Assembly: GCA_965199135.1 (NCBI GenBank)
Contig: OZ240685.1
Coordinates: forward strand, 3,348,001 to 3,412,000
Length of the DNA stretch: 64,000 nt
Direction: 5' to 3'
Origin: EB88 sp965199135
GTDB lineage: Bacteria; Acidobacteriota; Terriglobia; Terriglobales; Acidobacteriaceae
Both the position numbers and the translations under genes were made by a program. Below the pieces are notes generated by a model. It made no database searches, was not told the origin of the DNA, and was given only the letters and a program-made list of their open reading frames with translations. This document shows, piece by piece, positions 8,883 through 17,551 of the stretch (its first letter is position 1; every line of letters starts with the position of its first letter).

Positions 8883-9275
8883 ATGGCACCGCACACCATT
8901 CCGTTTCCTCGCCGACAGGGCCTGCGCGGCCTGCCCTTTGTGGTCGACCGTGAAGCGTACGCGGAGCACCTGGCGCTCAATGCAGAAGACGGAACCCTCC
9001 ACCTCCTGCGCTCCGGCTTCATCGTTTCCGGCGTCGCGGCCCTGGCTCTTCTGCTCACGCTTTCTGTACTCGGTGGAATCGGCCTCGACGGCCCGCGGAC
9101 CAGCCTCGGCTGGATCGCGTTGATCATCGCGCTCATGTCGATGCCGTTCGGGCTGCTGCTCCTGCTGCTCGGCGGCGCGAAATGGCTGCGCAATCATGCG
9201 TTGAGCCAGGCCGGCACCACCTCCGCCGCGGCCCCGGGCGCACACCCGCGCGGCTGCCGTACCCCTCGGGCATAG
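8883..9275 (+). CDS. Small two-helix membrane protein, unknown function
   Basis: 130 residues, starting three bases after the DUF420 stop, so it belongs to the same transcript. A roughly 45-residue N-terminal part is followed by two hydrophobic helices (about 46-66 and 76-97) and a short Ala/Arg-rich tail. I do not recognise a family. Its place at the end of the ctaB-ABC-DUF420 block suggests a role in oxidase assembly, by context only. Confidence 0.65.
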   Translation: MAPHTIPFPRRQGLRGLPFVVDREAYAEHLALNAEDGTLHLLRSGFIVSGVAALALLLTLSVLGGIGLDGPRTSLGWIALIIALMSMPFGLLLLLLGGAKWLRNHALSQAGTTSAAAPGAHPRGCRTPRA

Positions 9276-9343
9276 CGGGTCTTCCAGCGCTTCGGGCTGC
9301 TATGCTTTCCTCATCAGCATCAGGCGATCGGAAAGGCTCCGCA

Positions 9344-9829
9344 ATGGCAAAAACAGTCAACAAGGTCACGCTTCTCGGCAACATCGGCAAAGACCCCGAG
9401 GTCAAGTTTCTGCCCAGCGGGCAGGCAGTGGCCAACTTCGGGCTCGCCACCACGGATCGCATCAAGGACAAGGCCTCGAATGACTGGCAGGAGCGCACCG
9501 AGTGGCACAATGTCACAGCGTATGGACGCACCGCTGAGATCATCCGCGACTACGTGAAGAAGGGCAGCAAACTCTACATCGAGGGCCGTCTCACCACCCG
9601 CTCCTGGGACGACAAGGAAACCGGGAAGAAGGTCTACCGGACCGAGATCGTGGTGAACGAACTCGTGCTGCTCTCGGGGCGCGGTGAAGCCGGAGACGGC
9701 GCTGCTCCCTCAGGCGGCTACGCCCGCTCCAGTGCATCGAGCAGTGCATCGTCGTACGACCAGCGCTCGCCTGCACCACAGGATGATTACGCCCACGCCG
9801 AAATCACCGACGACGACATTCCTTTCTAG
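9344..9829 (+). CDS. ssb: Single-stranded DNA-binding protein
   Basis: 161 residues from ATG at 9344, with GAAAGG seven bases upstream; longer in-frame extensions have no such site. The OB-fold is intact (VNKVTLLGNIGKDPEV, then WHNVTAYGRTAEIIRDYVKKGSKLYIEGRL split around residues 51-80). A Ser/Gly/Pro-rich linker leads to the acidic tip DDDIPF, which recruits replication and repair proteins. It is a stand-alone gene closed by a strong terminator. Confidence 0.96.
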   Translation: MAKTVNKVTLLGNIGKDPEVKFLPSGQAVANFGLATTDRIKDKASNDWQERTEWHNVTAYGRTAEIIRDYVKKGSKLYIEGRLTTRSWDDKETGKKVYRTEIVVNELVLLSGRGEAGDGAAPSGGYARSSASSSASSYDQRSPAPQDDYAHAEITDDDIPF

Positions 9830-9859
9830 TAGCTGGCAGCGAGCAACAGACGATGGCAC

Positions 9860-9883
9860 GAGCCTCAACTTCGGTTGAGGCTC
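9860..9883 (+). terminator. Rho-independent terminator of ssb
   Basis: A perfect 10-bp stem (GAGCCTCAAC / GTTGAGGCTC) with a TTCG tetraloop, followed by TTGTTGTT. It lies 30 bases after the ssb stop. Confidence 0.85.
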
Positions 9884-10292
9884 TTGTTGTTGCAGGGACC
9901 AGCAATCAGAAATCCATAAGTGTGTCCGACCTGACAGAGTCTATTCTTCCGCCGCATTCGGTAGTACACTCCGACTCGTTCGCTCAGACCTCTCCTCAAG
10001 AGGCTCTACGGAAAGCATCAAGACGTCCTCTCTGCCTCCCAGTGTGCTCTGTAGTTGATGTGCAAGTGCTGCCGATCTCCTTTCGCCTCTTCAGGGCTTC
10101 GCTCCGGTTCGAGAGCATGCCCCTGCGGGACGACACCCATCACTGCTTCCTCTTTGCACCTGTGACTCTGCACTAGCCCTGCAAACCACGATCGACGACT
10201 GCTCCTGCGCCTGCAGGAGCGATCCACTCTTCGGCCTTGCCTGAGAGACGGCTGACTTACGCGCGCACTGCTCACCCATGAAAGGGCCTCCG
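9884..10292 (+). other. Noncoding gap with a hairpin before the large unknown gene
   Basis: About 400 bases without a convincing gene. The only structure I see is a perfect 8-bp hairpin at 10201-10220 (GCTCCTGC, loop GCCT, GCAGGAGC), some 70 bases before the next start. It has no T-run, so it is more likely a leader structure or operator than a terminator. Candidate -10 boxes (for example around 9971) lack matching -35 boxes. Confidence 0.4.
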
Positions 10293-13157
10293 ATGTCGAC
10301 TTCCCCCGTTGCTCCCGTTGCTCCCGTTGCTCCCGCTGCACCACCGCCACTTACCCTTTCAGACCTCCAGGCCGATATCGAACGCGTGCTCCGCCCTGGT
10401 GCGCCGCAGACCCTGGAGCTCTCCGCCTTGAATATTCCAGGCATCCGCAGCGTGTTCAAAGAGCTCGGACTCGACACTTGCCCTCTCGAGAACGCGCAAC
10501 TCACCGCTGGCGACAAGGCCCTCACCCTCACCGGGCAGATCGCGCTGCTCGCCACAACCTTCCAGGTCAATGCGACGATCGCGCTTGTCGGCAACAAACC
10601 AACCTTCAGCGTGACGGGAACGCAAAATGGCGCGGCCATCGCGTTCTCCTCGATCGCGAAGTCGCTGCTCTCGCACGCGGCGGAGCACGTGCCCGATCTT
10701 TCGTTGACCAACATCACTCTCGTGGTGCAGACCAGCCCCGGGGACTTCTCCCTGAACTTTGCCGGTAAGTGGCCGATCGGGGCCGGAACCACCACGTTGA
10801 TGCTCGACGGTACTGCAACCATCACCAGTGCGACCGCGCAGATCGTGGGCGACCTGCAGATCGACGCCAACAACACCTTCGACATCACGTGGGACCTGCA
10901 GCATGGCAGCGACACGCTCCTCGGCACCTGGGCCGACACCGGTGGCCTGGAGTGGACCTCGTTTGCGACCGCCGGAGGCATCGGCGTGATCGAAGTTCCG
11001 TCCGCCATTGGGAGACCTTCGTTCAAGAGCGCTGGCCTTCTGCTCGACCTCACCGACAAGACCATGACCTTCACCGCGATCACAAAAGAAGGCGTAGACG
11101 CCTTCGTCTACGTACGGAAGGCGCAGCCCGCGGCAGCGGGCGAGAGCGAGTGGGGCTTTGCCATTGGCATCGATCAGGGCACCAAGCCGTTCACCCTGCC
11201 CGACCTGAGGGATCTCGACTTCATCGAGCTCAGCGATGCGTACCTCATCTACGCCTCCTACGACGATGCAAGCTTCGTCATCCCCGCGGACGTGACGCTC
11301 AGCTGTCGCGCCCGCGCCGCGACACAGGCTGTCGTGCGGGGCCTCAACTTCGGAGGCACGGTGTCGTTCACCCCGGGAAGCAGCGCGCAATCCCGCCATC
11401 TCTACTCCATGCTGAAGGACTGCTCTGCGGTAGCCGCCGGCAGCGTCGCCCCGGACGCCATCGATCTCACCGTGTCGCTGAACGGCTTCTCACGGATTCC
11501 GCAGCTTCCCATCCAGATCGAGGAGCCGAGTCTGTCCATCCAGCGCAAGGCAGCAGCGTTCGATCTCAAGGTGACGGCGGGCATCAGCATTCCGCTGAGC
11601 GGCGGCAACGCGTTGAACGTGGGCGGCTGCATCGATATCAGCGAACAGGGCATCTTTCTCGAACTCACAGAGGCGATGACCAGGGGCCTCGTGATTCACG
11701 CGCCCGTGGGCATCAACGGGCTTGTTCTCGAGACCATCACCGGCGGCGTCGGCATTAGTTTCGAGCCACAGCCCGGCGCGACCGTCTCGCTCAACACGAC
11801 CTTTGGGCTCTTCGGGAACACGGGCGCGGTCGATGTCATGGCCTTCGAGGTCGCCTGCTCGGGAGAGGAAGTCAACCCCGTCTACCTCTACGGCTCGGTC
11901 CCGCAGCGCGTGGATCTGCCGAGTGTGCTCAGCATGCTCGTGCCGGAGATCCCGCGGCTCCCCGCAGTCTTCGGCGACGTGTATCTGGAGGACTTCAGTA
12001 TCAGCTTCTGTGATACGCCGAGCGGTTGCACAGTCCCGGGCGTACCAGCGCCTCTCCCCTTCGGCATAGGGCTGTGCGGCGTGCTGCATGCCTTCAGCTT
12101 CCAGCTCTATGCCGAGCTCCAGCTTCACCTGCCCGGCAAGGGCGTGGGCACAACCAGCCCGAGTACCGGTGCTGCATCAGGACTGTTCTCGATGGGACCG
12201 ATCAATCTGCCGGCCGACTTCATCAACGCTGCCGAGGAGATGGGTCTTGCAGGCGTCGAGCTGGTGGGCATGCTGGGGCAGACAGCCAATAAGCCACTTG
12301 GACACGCCCTGGCCACCGTCGACAAGGGGCTGCAGGCAGTCGACAAGGGATGGGTCACCATCACCGGGACCGGCACCAGGCTCGGCGGCCCCGAGTTCTC
12401 CTTCAACACCATCGCCCTGCAGCAAGCCGCGCAGTCCAGGGCCGAGCAGACTGCGGCGAGCCTGCTTCGCGCCGGGAGCACCACGGCAACTGCGTCCGCA
12501 ACGCCTCCGCTCGTTTCCGCAGAAGCCGTTGTCACCGTTCTGGGTGCAGCGAAATCCTCCCTGAACCTGCTGCTCGATGCCGCGGGCCTCACCTTCCACA
12601 TGGGCGTGACCGCGGGGCCCGTGCAGGTGCCGCTCTCCTGCACCATCGGCAACCGGATGTTCACCGGCAACTGCAGCGTCACCGTGTCGCTGCCGATGGA
12701 CATCCCGCTCCCCAGGGGGCTTGGCACCCTGAAGCTGGGCGCCAAGGACCCTGGGGACGCACAGTTCAACGGGGCCGTCACCGTCACGATCGGCCAAAGC
12801 ATTGGAGCCCAGCTGAAGATCACCGGCAAGATCGGCAAGCGCAGCCTGCCCGGGGTCAGCATCGATGCTTCGCCAACGGCACTCGAAGATCTCGCAAAGA
12901 CGATCGGGGACTACGTCAAAAAGGAGGCGGACACCCTGTTTGCTGACGCCATCGCCGATCCGAAGGCCTGGGCCAACGATGTAAAGAGCGGCTTTATCAC
13001 CGGAATCGATCAGAGCAAGCTCGGGTCGATGGGAGAGTTCGGGACAGCACTGAAAGGGCTGAACCAGACAGAAGATCAGGCGAAAACGGTCGCAAATACC
13101 GGCATCAAGGACCTGAAGACCGGCGCCTCCGACATCAGCAAGGCCTTTCACCTCTAG
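10293..13157 (+). CDS. Very large beta-rich protein of unknown function
   Basis: 954 residues from ATG at 10293, preferred over ATG 10278 because GAAAGGG sits six bases before it. No signal peptide or membrane helix is visible, so it looks cytoplasmic. After a repetitive N-terminus (three PVA units, 5-12) nearly all of it alternates short polar and hydrophobic strands, with recurring blocks such as GLLLDLTDKTMTFTAI and AGISIPLSGGNALNVGG. The last 80 residues are helical (DQSKLGSMGEFGTALKG). The style resembles the poorly described DUF6603-like repeat proteins, but I cannot confirm it. It is monocistronic: terminators flank both sides. It has at least eight Cys, unusual for such a protein. No function is claimed. 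Confidence 0.75.
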   Translation: MSTSPVAPVAPVAPAAPPPLTLSDLQADIERVLRPGAPQTLELSALNIPGIRSVFKELGLDTCPLENAQLTAGDKALTLTGQIALLATTFQVNATIALVGNKPTFSVTGTQNGAAIAFSSIAKSLLSHAAEHVPDLSLTNITLVVQTSPGDFSLNFAGKWPIGAGTTTLMLDGTATITSATAQIVGDLQIDANNTFDITWDLQHGSDTLLGTWADTGGLEWTSFATAGGIGVIEVPSAIGRPSFKSAGLLLDLTDKTMTFTAITKEGVDAFVYVRKAQPAAAGESEWGFAIGIDQGTKPFTLPDLRDLDFIELSDAYLIYASYDDASFVIPADVTLSCRARAATQAVVRGLNFGGTVSFTPGSSAQSRHLYSMLKDCSAVAAGSVAPDAIDLTVSLNGFSRIPQLPIQIEEPSLSIQRKAAAFDLKVTAGISIPLSGGNALNVGGCIDISEQGIFLELTEAMTRGLVIHAPVGINGLVLETITGGVGISFEPQPGATVSLNTTFGLFGNTGAVDVMAFEVACSGEEVNPVYLYGSVPQRVDLPSVLSMLVPEIPRLPAVFGDVYLEDFSISFCDTPSGCTVPGVPAPLPFGIGLCGVLHAFSFQLYAELQLHLPGKGVGTTSPSTGAASGLFSMGPINLPADFINAAEEMGLAGVELVGMLGQTANKPLGHALATVDKGLQAVDKGWVTITGTGTRLGGPEFSFNTIALQQAAQSRAEQTAASLLRAGSTTATASATPPLVSAEAVVTVLGAAKSSLNLLLDAAGLTFHMGVTAGPVQVPLSCTIGNRMFTGNCSVTVSLPMDIPLPRGLGTLKLGAKDPGDAQFNGAVTVTIGQSIGAQLKITGKIGKRSLPGVSIDASPTALEDLAKTIGDYVKKEADTLFADAIADPKAWANDVKSGFITGIDQSKLGSMGEFGTALKGLNQTEDQAKTVANTGIKDLKTGASDISKAFHL

Positions 13158-13174
13158 TTTTCGAGAAGCCTCGC

Positions 13175-13205
13175 GGCGCGCGCGGAGTTCGTCTCCGGGC
13201 GCGCC
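13175..13205 (+). terminator. Terminator-like hairpin after the large unknown gene
   Basis: A 13-bp stem with one G-G mismatch (GGCGCGCGCGGAG at 13175-13187 against CTCCGGGCGCGCC at 13193-13205) around a TTCGT loop, followed by a pyrimidine run TCTCTTCCTCC. The T-run is weak, so efficiency is uncertain. Confidence 0.55.
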
Positions 13206-13281
13206 TCTCTTCCTCCAAACAAACTCGACGCTCGATCTCTCCCCCTCTGTTCTATCCTGCGAGCATAGGCTGCAAGGCCCT

Positions 13282-14712
13282 ATGCTGAACGCGGGAGCAC
13301 CCCTTTTGTCTGCAGGCTCGCCACAACTCCAGGCCGCGCTCGGCACCGTCCAGCTCTGGGCGATCGCGGTTGGGCTTGTGATCTCGGGCGAGTACTTCGG
13401 CTGGAGCTACGGCTGGGCCAGTGCCGGTACGCTGGGCTTTCTAGCGACCACGCTGTTTGTCGCGAGCATGTATGCCGCCTTCATCTTCTCGTTCACAGAG
13501 CTCACGACCGCCATCCCCAGGGCAGGGGGCCCGTTTGCATATGCGCAGCGGGCGTTCGGGCCAACGGGCGCCTACCTTGCCGGGGCCTCCACGCTGATCG
13601 AGTTTGTCTTCGCACCGCCTGCCATTGCGCTTGCGATCGGCTCCTACCTGAACGTGCAGTTTCCTGCGCTCAGTCCGCGGCTCGCCGCAATCGTCGCCTA
13701 TCTGCTCTTCATGGCGCTCAACATCGCCGGGGTCGAGATCGCCGCGAGCTTTGAGCTTGTGGTCACGGTGCTTGCGATCGCCGAGCTGCTGGTCTTTATG
13801 GCAGTCGTTGCGCCGGGCGCGCACTGGCATCACTTTGTCGCGGGCGGCTGGTCGGCTCAGGGCGGCCACTTCAGCGACCAATACAGCATGCATGCGTGGC
13901 CCGGCATGTTCGCCGCGGTTCCTTTCGCCATCTGGTTCTTTCTCGCAATCGAGGGCGTCGCCATGGCTGCCGAAGAAGTGCGCGAGCCGAAGCGCTCGAT
14001 TCCGATCGCGTACCTTGCCGGACTCGGGACGCTGCTGCTGCTTGCCCTGGGCGTCATGCTCTTCGCAGGCTCGGTGGGCGACTGGCAGGCCCTCGCGGAT
14101 ATCAACGATCCTCTGCCACAGGCCATGAAGCGCGTGGTGGGCGCCGCGAGCGGATGGCTGCACATGCTGGTATGGCTGGGTCTGTTCGGGCTCGTCGCGT
14201 CGCTGCACGGCATCATCCTCGGCTACTCGCGGCAGATCTTTGCACTCGCACGTGCAGGGTTTCTGCCAGCACTCCTGGGTGCGGTACACCCCCGCTTGAA
14301 GACGCCCTGGATCGCAATTCTAGCCGGCGGACTCGTGGGCATCGCGGCGATCGAGAGCGACACACTGGTCCAGTTCAGCGGGCAGACGCTCACGGCGAAC
14401 ATCGTGACGATGTCGGTGCTGGGGGCTCTGGTCATGTACATCACGAGCATGGTGGCGCTGTTTCGCCTGCGCCGTCTTGAACCGGCGCTCGAGCGACCCT
14501 TTCGCGCGATCGGCTATCCGCTCGTGCCACTCTGGGCGCTGTGCGGCGCTGCCATCTCGCTCGCAAGCGTCGTGTACTCGAATCGTGCTATCTCGCTTCT
14601 GTTTGTCGTGCTCCTCGCGCTGGGCTACGTCTCCTCTCGAGTGACGCGGCGATCTGTAACCGTGCGGGAGCCAGATACGGAGCGGGAGCCAGATGCCATG
14701 GAGGCGCTCTGA
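13282..14712 (+). CDS. Ethanolamine permease (APC superfamily)
   Basis: 476 residues with about twelve membrane helices. The N-terminal motif LQLWAIAVGLVISGEYFGW-type sequence (residues 24-42) and the AEEVREPKRSIPIAYL stretch are typical of the ethanolamine permease branch of APC transporters. It imports ethanolamine across the inner membrane. Its TGA stop overlaps the eutB ATG by one base, which ties it to ethanolamine ammonia-lyase and supports the substrate call. The C-terminal 25 residues are Arg/Glu-rich. Confidence 0.88.
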   Translation: MLNAGAPLLSAGSPQLQAALGTVQLWAIAVGLVISGEYFGWSYGWASAGTLGFLATTLFVASMYAAFIFSFTELTTAIPRAGGPFAYAQRAFGPTGAYLAGASTLIEFVFAPPAIALAIGSYLNVQFPALSPRLAAIVAYLLFMALNIAGVEIAASFELVVTVLAIAELLVFMAVVAPGAHWHHFVAGGWSAQGGHFSDQYSMHAWPGMFAAVPFAIWFFLAIEGVAMAAEEVREPKRSIPIAYLAGLGTLLLLALGVMLFAGSVGDWQALADINDPLPQAMKRVVGAASGWLHMLVWLGLFGLVASLHGIILGYSRQIFALARAGFLPALLGAVHPRLKTPWIAILAGGLVGIAAIESDTLVQFSGQTLTANIVTMSVLGALVMYITSMVALFRLRRLEPALERPFRAIGYPLVPLWALCGAAISLASVVYSNRAISLLFVVLLALGYVSSRVTRRSVTVREPDTEREPDAMEAL

Positions 14713-16112
14713 TGCCGTTCGCCCACACGGTCGGGCATGAGACCTACCGCTTCGCCGACCTGAAAACGCTGCTTGCCCACGCCACGCCCCCGCGCTCAGG
14801 CGATGCGCTCGCTGGCCTCGTCGCCGAAACAAGCGAAGCCCGCATCGCCGCGCGTATGGCGCTTGCCGACCTTCCGCTGCGGCATTTTCTTGACGAAGCC
14901 GTGATCCCGTACGAGCTCGATGAAGTCACACGTCTGATCATCGACACGCACGATGCCACAGCCTTCGCTCCCCTGCGATCTCTCACCGTCGGCGGCTTTC
15001 GCGAGTGGCTGCTCGATCCTGCCACCACAACTGCAGTGCTCACAGCCGCAGCCCCTGGCATAACGCCCGAGATGGCTGCGGCTGTCTCCAAGCTGATGCG
15101 TAACCAGGACCTCGTGCTCATCGCGCAGAAATGCTCGGTGGTCACGCACTTTCGCAACACGCTGGGGCTGCCGGAACGTATGGCCGTGCGGCTGCAGCCG
15201 AACCACCCCACCGACGACATCCGCGGCATCTTCGCGTCGGTCCTTGACGGCCTGCTGCTCGGCTGCGGCGACGCGGTGATCGGCATCAACCCGGCAAGCG
15301 ACAGCGTGCCCAACGCGATGCGACTGCTCCAGGCGCTCGATACGTTTCGTCTGCGCTTCGACGCACCGGTACAGTCGTGTGTGTTGACGCACATCACCAA
15401 CACGCTCGAGGCGATCGAAGCCGGCGCACCGGTCGACCTGGTCTTCCAGTCGATCGCCGGAACAGAGAAAGCCAACGCCGGCTTCGGTGTGCAACTCCGG
15501 CTGTTACAGGAAGCCCGCGAGGCTGCGCTCTCCCTGAAGCGGGGCTCGCTGCCCGACGGCACGCCCAGCAAGCATGTGATGTACTTCGAGACCGGCCAGG
15601 GCAGCGCGCTCTCGGCAGACGCACACTTCGGCGTGGACCAGCAGACCTGCGAAGCCCGCGCCTATGCGGTCGCCCGCCACCTGGAGCCGCTCCTTGTCAA
15701 CACGGTCGTCGGGTTTATCGGGCCGGAGTACCTCTACAACGGCAAGGAGATCCTGCGCGCGGGCCTCGAGGACCACTTCTGCGGCAAACTGCTCGGGCTG
15801 CCCATGGGTTGCGATGTCTGCTACACCAATCACGCCGAGGCCGATCAGGATGACATGGATACCCTGCTCACGATGCTCGCCGTCGCGGGCGTGAACTTCG
15901 TGATGGGCGTCCCCGGCGCGGACGACGTGATGCTGAACTACCAGAGCACCTCGTTTCATGACAGCCTCTACATCCGCGAGGTGCTGGGTCGGCGCCGCGC
16001 CCCCGAGTTTGAACAATGGCTCGAGACCATGGGCATCACCGACCACGCCGGCAAGCTGCTGACCGAGGGCGGCACGGTCCCCCCGCTGCTCGCCTCGCTC
16101 GAGCTGGGCTGA
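14712..16112 (+). CDS. eutB: Ethanolamine ammonia-lyase, large subunit
   Basis: 466 residues from ATG at 14712, overlapping the permease stop. With EutC it uses adenosylcobalamin to convert ethanolamine to acetaldehyde and ammonia. Full length for the family (about 450-465). Recognisable conserved blocks include RNQDLVLIAQKCSVVTHFRN (128-147), NPASDSVPNAMRLL, the MYFETGQGSALSA block and GLPMGCDVCYTNHAEADQDD. The N-terminal MPFAHTVGHETYRFADLKTL is also typical. Only two bases separate it from eutC. No EutA reactivase, microcompartment shell gene or cobalamin riboswitch is seen in the window. Confidence 0.95.
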   Translation: MPFAHTVGHETYRFADLKTLLAHATPPRSGDALAGLVAETSEARIAARMALADLPLRHFLDEAVIPYELDEVTRLIIDTHDATAFAPLRSLTVGGFREWLLDPATTTAVLTAAAPGITPEMAAAVSKLMRNQDLVLIAQKCSVVTHFRNTLGLPERMAVRLQPNHPTDDIRGIFASVLDGLLLGCGDAVIGINPASDSVPNAMRLLQALDTFRLRFDAPVQSCVLTHITNTLEAIEAGAPVDLVFQSIAGTEKANAGFGVQLRLLQEAREAALSLKRGSLPDGTPSKHVMYFETGQGSALSADAHFGVDQQTCEARAYAVARHLEPLLVNTVVGFIGPEYLYNGKEILRAGLEDHFCGKLLGLPMGCDVCYTNHAEADQDDMDTLLTMLAVAGVNFVMGVPGADDVMLNYQSTSFHDSLYIREVLGRRRAPEFEQWLETMGITDHAGKLLTEGGTVPPLLASLELG

Positions 16113-16114
16113 GC

Positions 16115-16915
16115 ATGGCTGACGACCTTTCTGAACAGCTGAAGCTGCCCCAGCGGTCGCTCGAAGCGCTGCGCCGCTACACCCCTGCACGCATCGCGCT
16201 GCGACGCATCGGCGCGAGCCTTGGCACAGAAGAGGTGCTGGGCTTTTCGCTGGCGCATGCCCGCGCACGCGACGCTGTGCACACGCCCCTTGACCTCGAG
16301 GGGCTGCGCCACAGCCTTGACCTGCACGGGCTCCCTTCGCTCACGGTCCGGAGCCGCGCCCGCGACCGTGCGGAGTATCTGCGGCGCCCCGACCTCGGTC
16401 GCCAGCTCGACGCTGCCTGCCGCGCGATCCTTCTGTCTTCCGAGCCTGCCCCGGCCAACCGGTTGACCCTGGTCCTCGCCGACGGGCTGTCGTCGTTCGC
16501 GCTTGCATGCCACGCTCTTCCGATGGTGCTCGCTCTCCGAACGGAGCTTCGGAATTCATGGACACTTGACACGCTGATCCTGGCGACAAACGCGCGCGTC
16601 GCCCTGGCTGATGAGGTCGGCGCCCTCCGAGCCGCGGAGGCCGTCGTCATCCTGCTCGGCGAGCGCCCAGGGCTTGGCGCTCGCGACAGCCTGGGCCTGT
16701 ACATGACGTATCAACCGCGGCTGGGCCGCACCGATGCGGAGCGTAACTGCATCTCCAACGTCCGCGCCGACGGGCTCTCCTATGCCGAAGCCGCATACAG
16801 GCTCCGCTTCCTGCTCGACCAGGCACGACAGGCAGGAGAGAGCGGCATCCGTATCAAGGACGCCACCGACGCCTTCCTCACCCCTTCGTTACCCGGTGAA
16901 AGCGACGTCGGCTGA
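16115..16915 (+). CDS. eutC: Ethanolamine ammonia-lyase, small subunit
   Basis: 266 residues from ATG at 16115, two bases after eutB. Signature blocks are present: TPARIALRRIGASLGTEEVL at the N-terminus, DGLSSFA in the middle, LGERPGLGARDSLGLYMTY and AERNCISNVRADGLSY near the C-terminus. It carries part of the adenosylcobalamin site and completes the lyase. It is the last gene of the permease-eutB-eutC unit. The N-terminal microcompartment-targeting extension of enteric EutC is missing, consistent with a soluble enzyme. Confidence 0.94.
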   Translation: MADDLSEQLKLPQRSLEALRRYTPARIALRRIGASLGTEEVLGFSLAHARARDAVHTPLDLEGLRHSLDLHGLPSLTVRSRARDRAEYLRRPDLGRQLDAACRAILLSSEPAPANRLTLVLADGLSSFALACHALPMVLALRTELRNSWTLDTLILATNARVALADEVGALRAAEAVVILLGERPGLGARDSLGLYMTYQPRLGRTDAERNCISNVRADGLSYAEAAYRLRFLLDQARQAGESGIRIKDATDAFLTPSLPGESDVG

Positions 16916-16997
16916 CATCCGGGCGCGGCTCGCGTAGCATTTCGCTTAGCATTTCTAACGGCAAGGCTGCTCACCAGGAGCGCCTTCGCGGAGTCGC

Positions 16998-17525
16998 ATG
17001 CACATGAAGTTCTTCCTGAACCGCGGCGAGCGTCGCCACCATCCCGAGTCTGGCTTCACGCTGATGGAGCTGCTCATCGTCATTTCGATCATGCTGATCC
17101 TGATGTTGATCGCCATCCCGAACTTCTCCGGCATGAAGATGCAGGCCAATGAAACCTCGGCCATCCAGTCCCTGCGTGCCATCTACCAGGCGCAGATCCA
17201 GTACCAGACGAACTACCCGGCGCAGGGCTTTGCGTCGAGCCTCGCAGCCCTGGGCGGATCGTCGAGTGCGGGCGCGCCTACACCCCAGCTGGCGCAGGTG
17301 CTCCAGGGCGATCTTGCAAGCGGACAGAAGAGCGGCTACACCTTCTCCATCATCAACGCGACCAAGGTCACGGTGAACAACCAGGACCAGTACACCGGCT
17401 ACGAAGCGGTTGCAGTCCCGCAGGCTGTCGGCAAGACCGGCCACCGCGGCTTCTGCATCGATCAGCAGGGTGAAGTCAAGGCAGACCCGGCAGGCGGCAC
17501 CAACTGCACCCAACCACTCCAGTAA
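16998..17525 (+). CDS. Type IV pilin-like protein (prepilin)
   Basis: 175 residues; ATG at 16998 with CGGAG four bases upstream (a second ATG follows at 17004). A short basic leader ends in the prepilin peptidase site G19-F20, followed by the N-methylation helix FTLMELLIVISIML with the conserved Glu at mature position 5 (E24). The globular part has two Cys near the C-terminus (in RGFCIDQ and TNCTQ), fitting a disulfide-bounded D-region. It is either the major pilin or a GspG-like major pseudopilin of the cluster that follows. It opens that cluster, 82 bases after eutC. Confidence 0.9.
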   Translation: MHMKFFLNRGERRHHPESGFTLMELLIVISIMLILMLIAIPNFSGMKMQANETSAIQSLRAIYQAQIQYQTNYPAQGFASSLAALGGSSSAGAPTPQLAQVLQGDLASGQKSGYTFSIINATKVTVNNQDQYTGYEAVAVPQAVGKTGHRGFCIDQQGEVKADPAGGTNCTQPLQ

Positions 17526-17551
17526 GCTCACGTCGCTTTGCAGCACCGCGC

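Noticed and set aside
9853..10176. 107-codon frame after ssb
   Set aside because: It begins inside the ssb terminator hairpin, has no ribosome site and no recognisable feature.
13158..13281. Possible cobalamin riboswitch before the ethanolamine genes
   Set aside because: The gap is only 124 bases, partly taken by the terminator hairpin, and no B12-box-like sequence is seen.
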